DNA of 24,334 bases from JAAZMI01 sp050942615. Lineage in GTDB: Bacteria; Bacillota; Dethiobacteria; DTU022; UBA8154. This document shows, in pieces, positions 22,994 to 24,334 of the stretch. The position numbers and the translations under genes were made by a program. The notes under the pieces were generated by a model. That model was not told the DNA's origin. It saw nothing but the letters and a program-made list of their open reading frames with translations, and did not search any database. Each line of letters opens with the position of its first letter. The first letter of the stretch is position 1. Location: the NCBI GenBank assembly GCA_050942615.1, contig JBMNNQ010000014.1, forward strand, positions 1 through 24,334, given 5' to 3'.

Positions 22994-23890
22994 TTGCTGC
23001 CTACCATTACAAATATTAAGAAAAACTTATTTGTAACCGGCATCCCGCCGGATCGATGCTATTCCCAAATTGTGATTGAAAGCACCAAGCCGCTCAGCCA
23101 TACCAGCCAGCAGCTCCCCCACAGCTATACCCTTACAATCCCGCGGGTAAACTTGAATATGCCTGCAGATACAATTCAGGTTTATGACGGGCTTCTGGAA
23201 AACATTAACCTGAAAGAAAAAGACAACAAGGTTACCGTTACCATTTTCTTCGCCCACCCCACAATAATAGATCGCCTTTCTGTCGCCAATCCGCCCTACC
23301 AGCTGATCATTAATTTCAATAGATACTTTTTGGAACAACTTTTCTGGAATAAGCTGGTGATCATTGATCCCGGCCATGGGGGTGACGACAAGGGGTTGCG
23401 GGGACCTGTCGGCCTCTGGGAAAAAGAAGCCGTCCTATCCATCGCCTACCAGCTGCGCAAAATATTGGAGTTGTCCGGGGCAAAGGTTTGGTTAACCCGC
23501 CAGGGGGATGAAAACATCCCCGCAGAAATGAAAATAAAAAATTTACAGCAGCAAAAGGCGCAGCTCTACATCGGTCTGCATCTCAGAAAAGGTTCCGGCA
23601 GCCAGGATGGCGGTTTTGCACTAGCTTTCCCGCCCCAGGAAAAACAAATTGAAAAGCTGGCTGCAGACATCGGTTTGGAGTTGGCCAAAAAACTGAACCT
23701 GCAAAATAAGGGCATGCATACAGACGAGGGGCTCTCTGCACTGGGGCTGCCTGCCGTCGTAGCAGAAACAGCAACCATTACCAATGCTGTAGAAGAAGGG
23801 CTGTTAAGAAATTCCCACTTTCAGTGGCGAACCGCGCAGGCGATCTATAATGCCATGATAAAATATTTTTATGCCAAAACCCAATCTTGA
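22994..23890 (+). CDS. AMIN-like plus Amidase_3 protein without signal peptide
   Basis: The 298-residue protein has an N-terminal beta-rich region (about 10-110, ending NPPYQLIINFNR) that resembles an AMIN peptidoglycan-binding domain, then an Amidase_3 domain. The zinc ligands and catalytic acid can be followed: H128 (IDPGHGGDDKG), E143 (LWEKEAVL), H196 (YIGLHLRKG) and E258 (VVAETATIT). The surroundings of H196 and E258 differ from the usual SIHxN and VExGFxxN, so activity is likely but not sure. No signal peptide or anchor is seen, which is odd for a wall amidase. TTG 22994 is preferred over GTG 22985 because AAAGAGAGGTG ends 6 bases before it, whereas the GTG lies inside this site. It is divergent from the NlpC/P60 gene and followed by the F420-ligase-like gene after 20 bases. 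Confidence 0.8.
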   Translation: MLPTITNIKKNLFVTGIPPDRCYSQIVIESTKPLSHTSQQLPHSYTLTIPRVNLNMPADTIQVYDGLLENINLKEKDNKVTVTIFFAHPTIIDRLSVANPPYQLIINFNRYFLEQLFWNKLVIIDPGHGGDDKGLRGPVGLWEKEAVLSIAYQLRKILELSGAKVWLTRQGDENIPAEMKIKNLQQQKAQLYIGLHLRKGSGSQDGGFALAFPPQEKQIEKLAADIGLELAKKLNLQNKGMHTDEGLSALGLPAVVAETATITNAVEEGLLRNSHFQWRTAQAIYNAMIKYFYAKTQS

Positions 23891-23910
23891 TTCAGTAAGG
23901 AGTATACACA

Positions 23911-24334
23911 ATGAAACACGCTTATGCCGTTTACCCCCTTTATACCCGCATCCTGACCCCCCGGGATGACCTGCTTGATGTCATTGCTAAATATACCAGG
24001 GATGTTGTAGAGCCCGGAGATGTGATCACCATCGCCGAAACCGTGGTCGCCATCACCCAGGGCCGGGCGATCCCCCCGGACGAAATCAGGGTCTCTTTGA
24101 TGGCCCGTTTCCTTTCCCTATTTCCACAAAAAGATGGCAGCTTGGCAACGCCGGAGGCAATGCAGGTAGCGATCGAAGAAGCTGGCCCCGTTAAAATTCT
24201 TTTGGGGGCCGGCGCAGCTCTGCTGGGCAAAATTGTGGGTATTAAGGGGCTTTTTTACCATGTTGCAGGCAGGGACTTGGCACGCATTGATGACATAGCC
24301 CGGACAATGTGGCCTTTTGAAAATTACGTTATTT
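23911..24334 (+). CDS. Coenzyme F420-0:L-glutamate ligase-like protein, N-terminal part (runs off window)
   Basis: An open frame of 141 codons starts at ATG 23911 with AAGGAG at 23897-23902, 8 bases ahead, and is still open at the end of the window. The beginning (YPLYTRILTPRDDLLDVI, then VVEPGDVITIAETVVAITQGR) matches the way CofE/FbiB-type F420-0 ligases begin, with a stretch GPVKILLGAGAALLGKI further on. Such proteins occur in Clostridia that are not known to make F420, so the true substrate may be another gamma-glutamyl acceptor. It follows the amidase gene after 20 bases and probably belongs to the same transcript. Metal-binding and GTP-binding residues further downstream cannot be judged. 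Confidence 0.65.
   Translation, partial: MKHAYAVYPLYTRILTPRDDLLDVIAKYTRDVVEPGDVITIAETVVAITQGRAIPPDEIRVSLMARFLSLFPQKDGSLATPEAMQVAIEEAGPVKILLGAGAALLGKIVGIKGLFYHVAGRDLARIDDIARTMWPFENYVI

Noticed and set aside
1..24334. CRISPR arrays, tRNA or rRNA genes, insertion sequences, phage genes, novel defence cluster
   Set aside because: None of the needed repeats, clover-leaf sequences, transposase or phage motifs were seen. The helicase-nuclease pair is a standard AddAB recombination enzyme with no defence partners next to it.

Overview
The window looks like the chromosome of an anaerobic, endospore-forming Gram-positive bacterium of the class Clostridia, probably from the Peptococcaceae or a related thermophile lineage. 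This rests on the gene order miaB - Fur/PerR - mutS - mutL - miaA - hfq - ynbB-like, a leucine T-box leader in front of leuA, a LexA with a Bacillus-type operator, an AddAB (not RecBCD) recombination nuclease, and a CwlD-type spore-cortex amidase. The lineage is inference; no rRNA gene is present. I see no phage, insertion sequence, CRISPR array, tRNA or rRNA.

Layout. Positions 1-7044 (+ strand) hold the end of miaB, a PerR-like regulator with its own promoter, then mutS, mutL, miaA and hfq in tight succession. This block joins mismatch repair to the two enzymes that make ms2i6A37 in tRNA, and ends with an RNA chaperone gene. An intrinsic terminator follows at 7196-7222. Next is a PLP enzyme of the methionine gamma-lyase/YnbB family (7302-8618, +), whose 3' end overlaps that of the convergent lexA (-). 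lexA has a clear promoter and operator, and these indicate a TTG start at 9218. Upstream on the - strand is leuA with a complete T-box leader (CUC specifier).

From 11463 to about 11829 there is a non-coding stretch with short repeats, then a small single-domain EamA-type membrane protein (+). From 21056 back to 12279 everything is on the - strand: addB-like, addA, a possible 40-codon membrane peptide without a normal start codon, an HD-domain hydrolase, an isochorismatase-family hydrolase and a cyclophilin. The addB/addA pair makes up the helicase-nuclease that processes double-strand breaks; the B subunit has no Walker A motif but keeps the nuclease and iron-sulfur residues.

The last 3 kb hold cell-wall genes: cwlD (+), a leaderless SH3-SH3-NlpC/P60 endopeptidase (-), and, divergent from it, a leaderless AMIN-like/Amidase_3 protein (+). 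The window ends inside a gene for a coenzyme F420-0:L-glutamate ligase-like protein (+).

Most of the window is ordinary core genome. The points most worth a second look are the lexA start and operator, the Walker-A-less AddB, the start-less small membrane ORF, the cytoplasmic-looking amidase pair, and the three perfect short tandem duplications in intergenic DNA.
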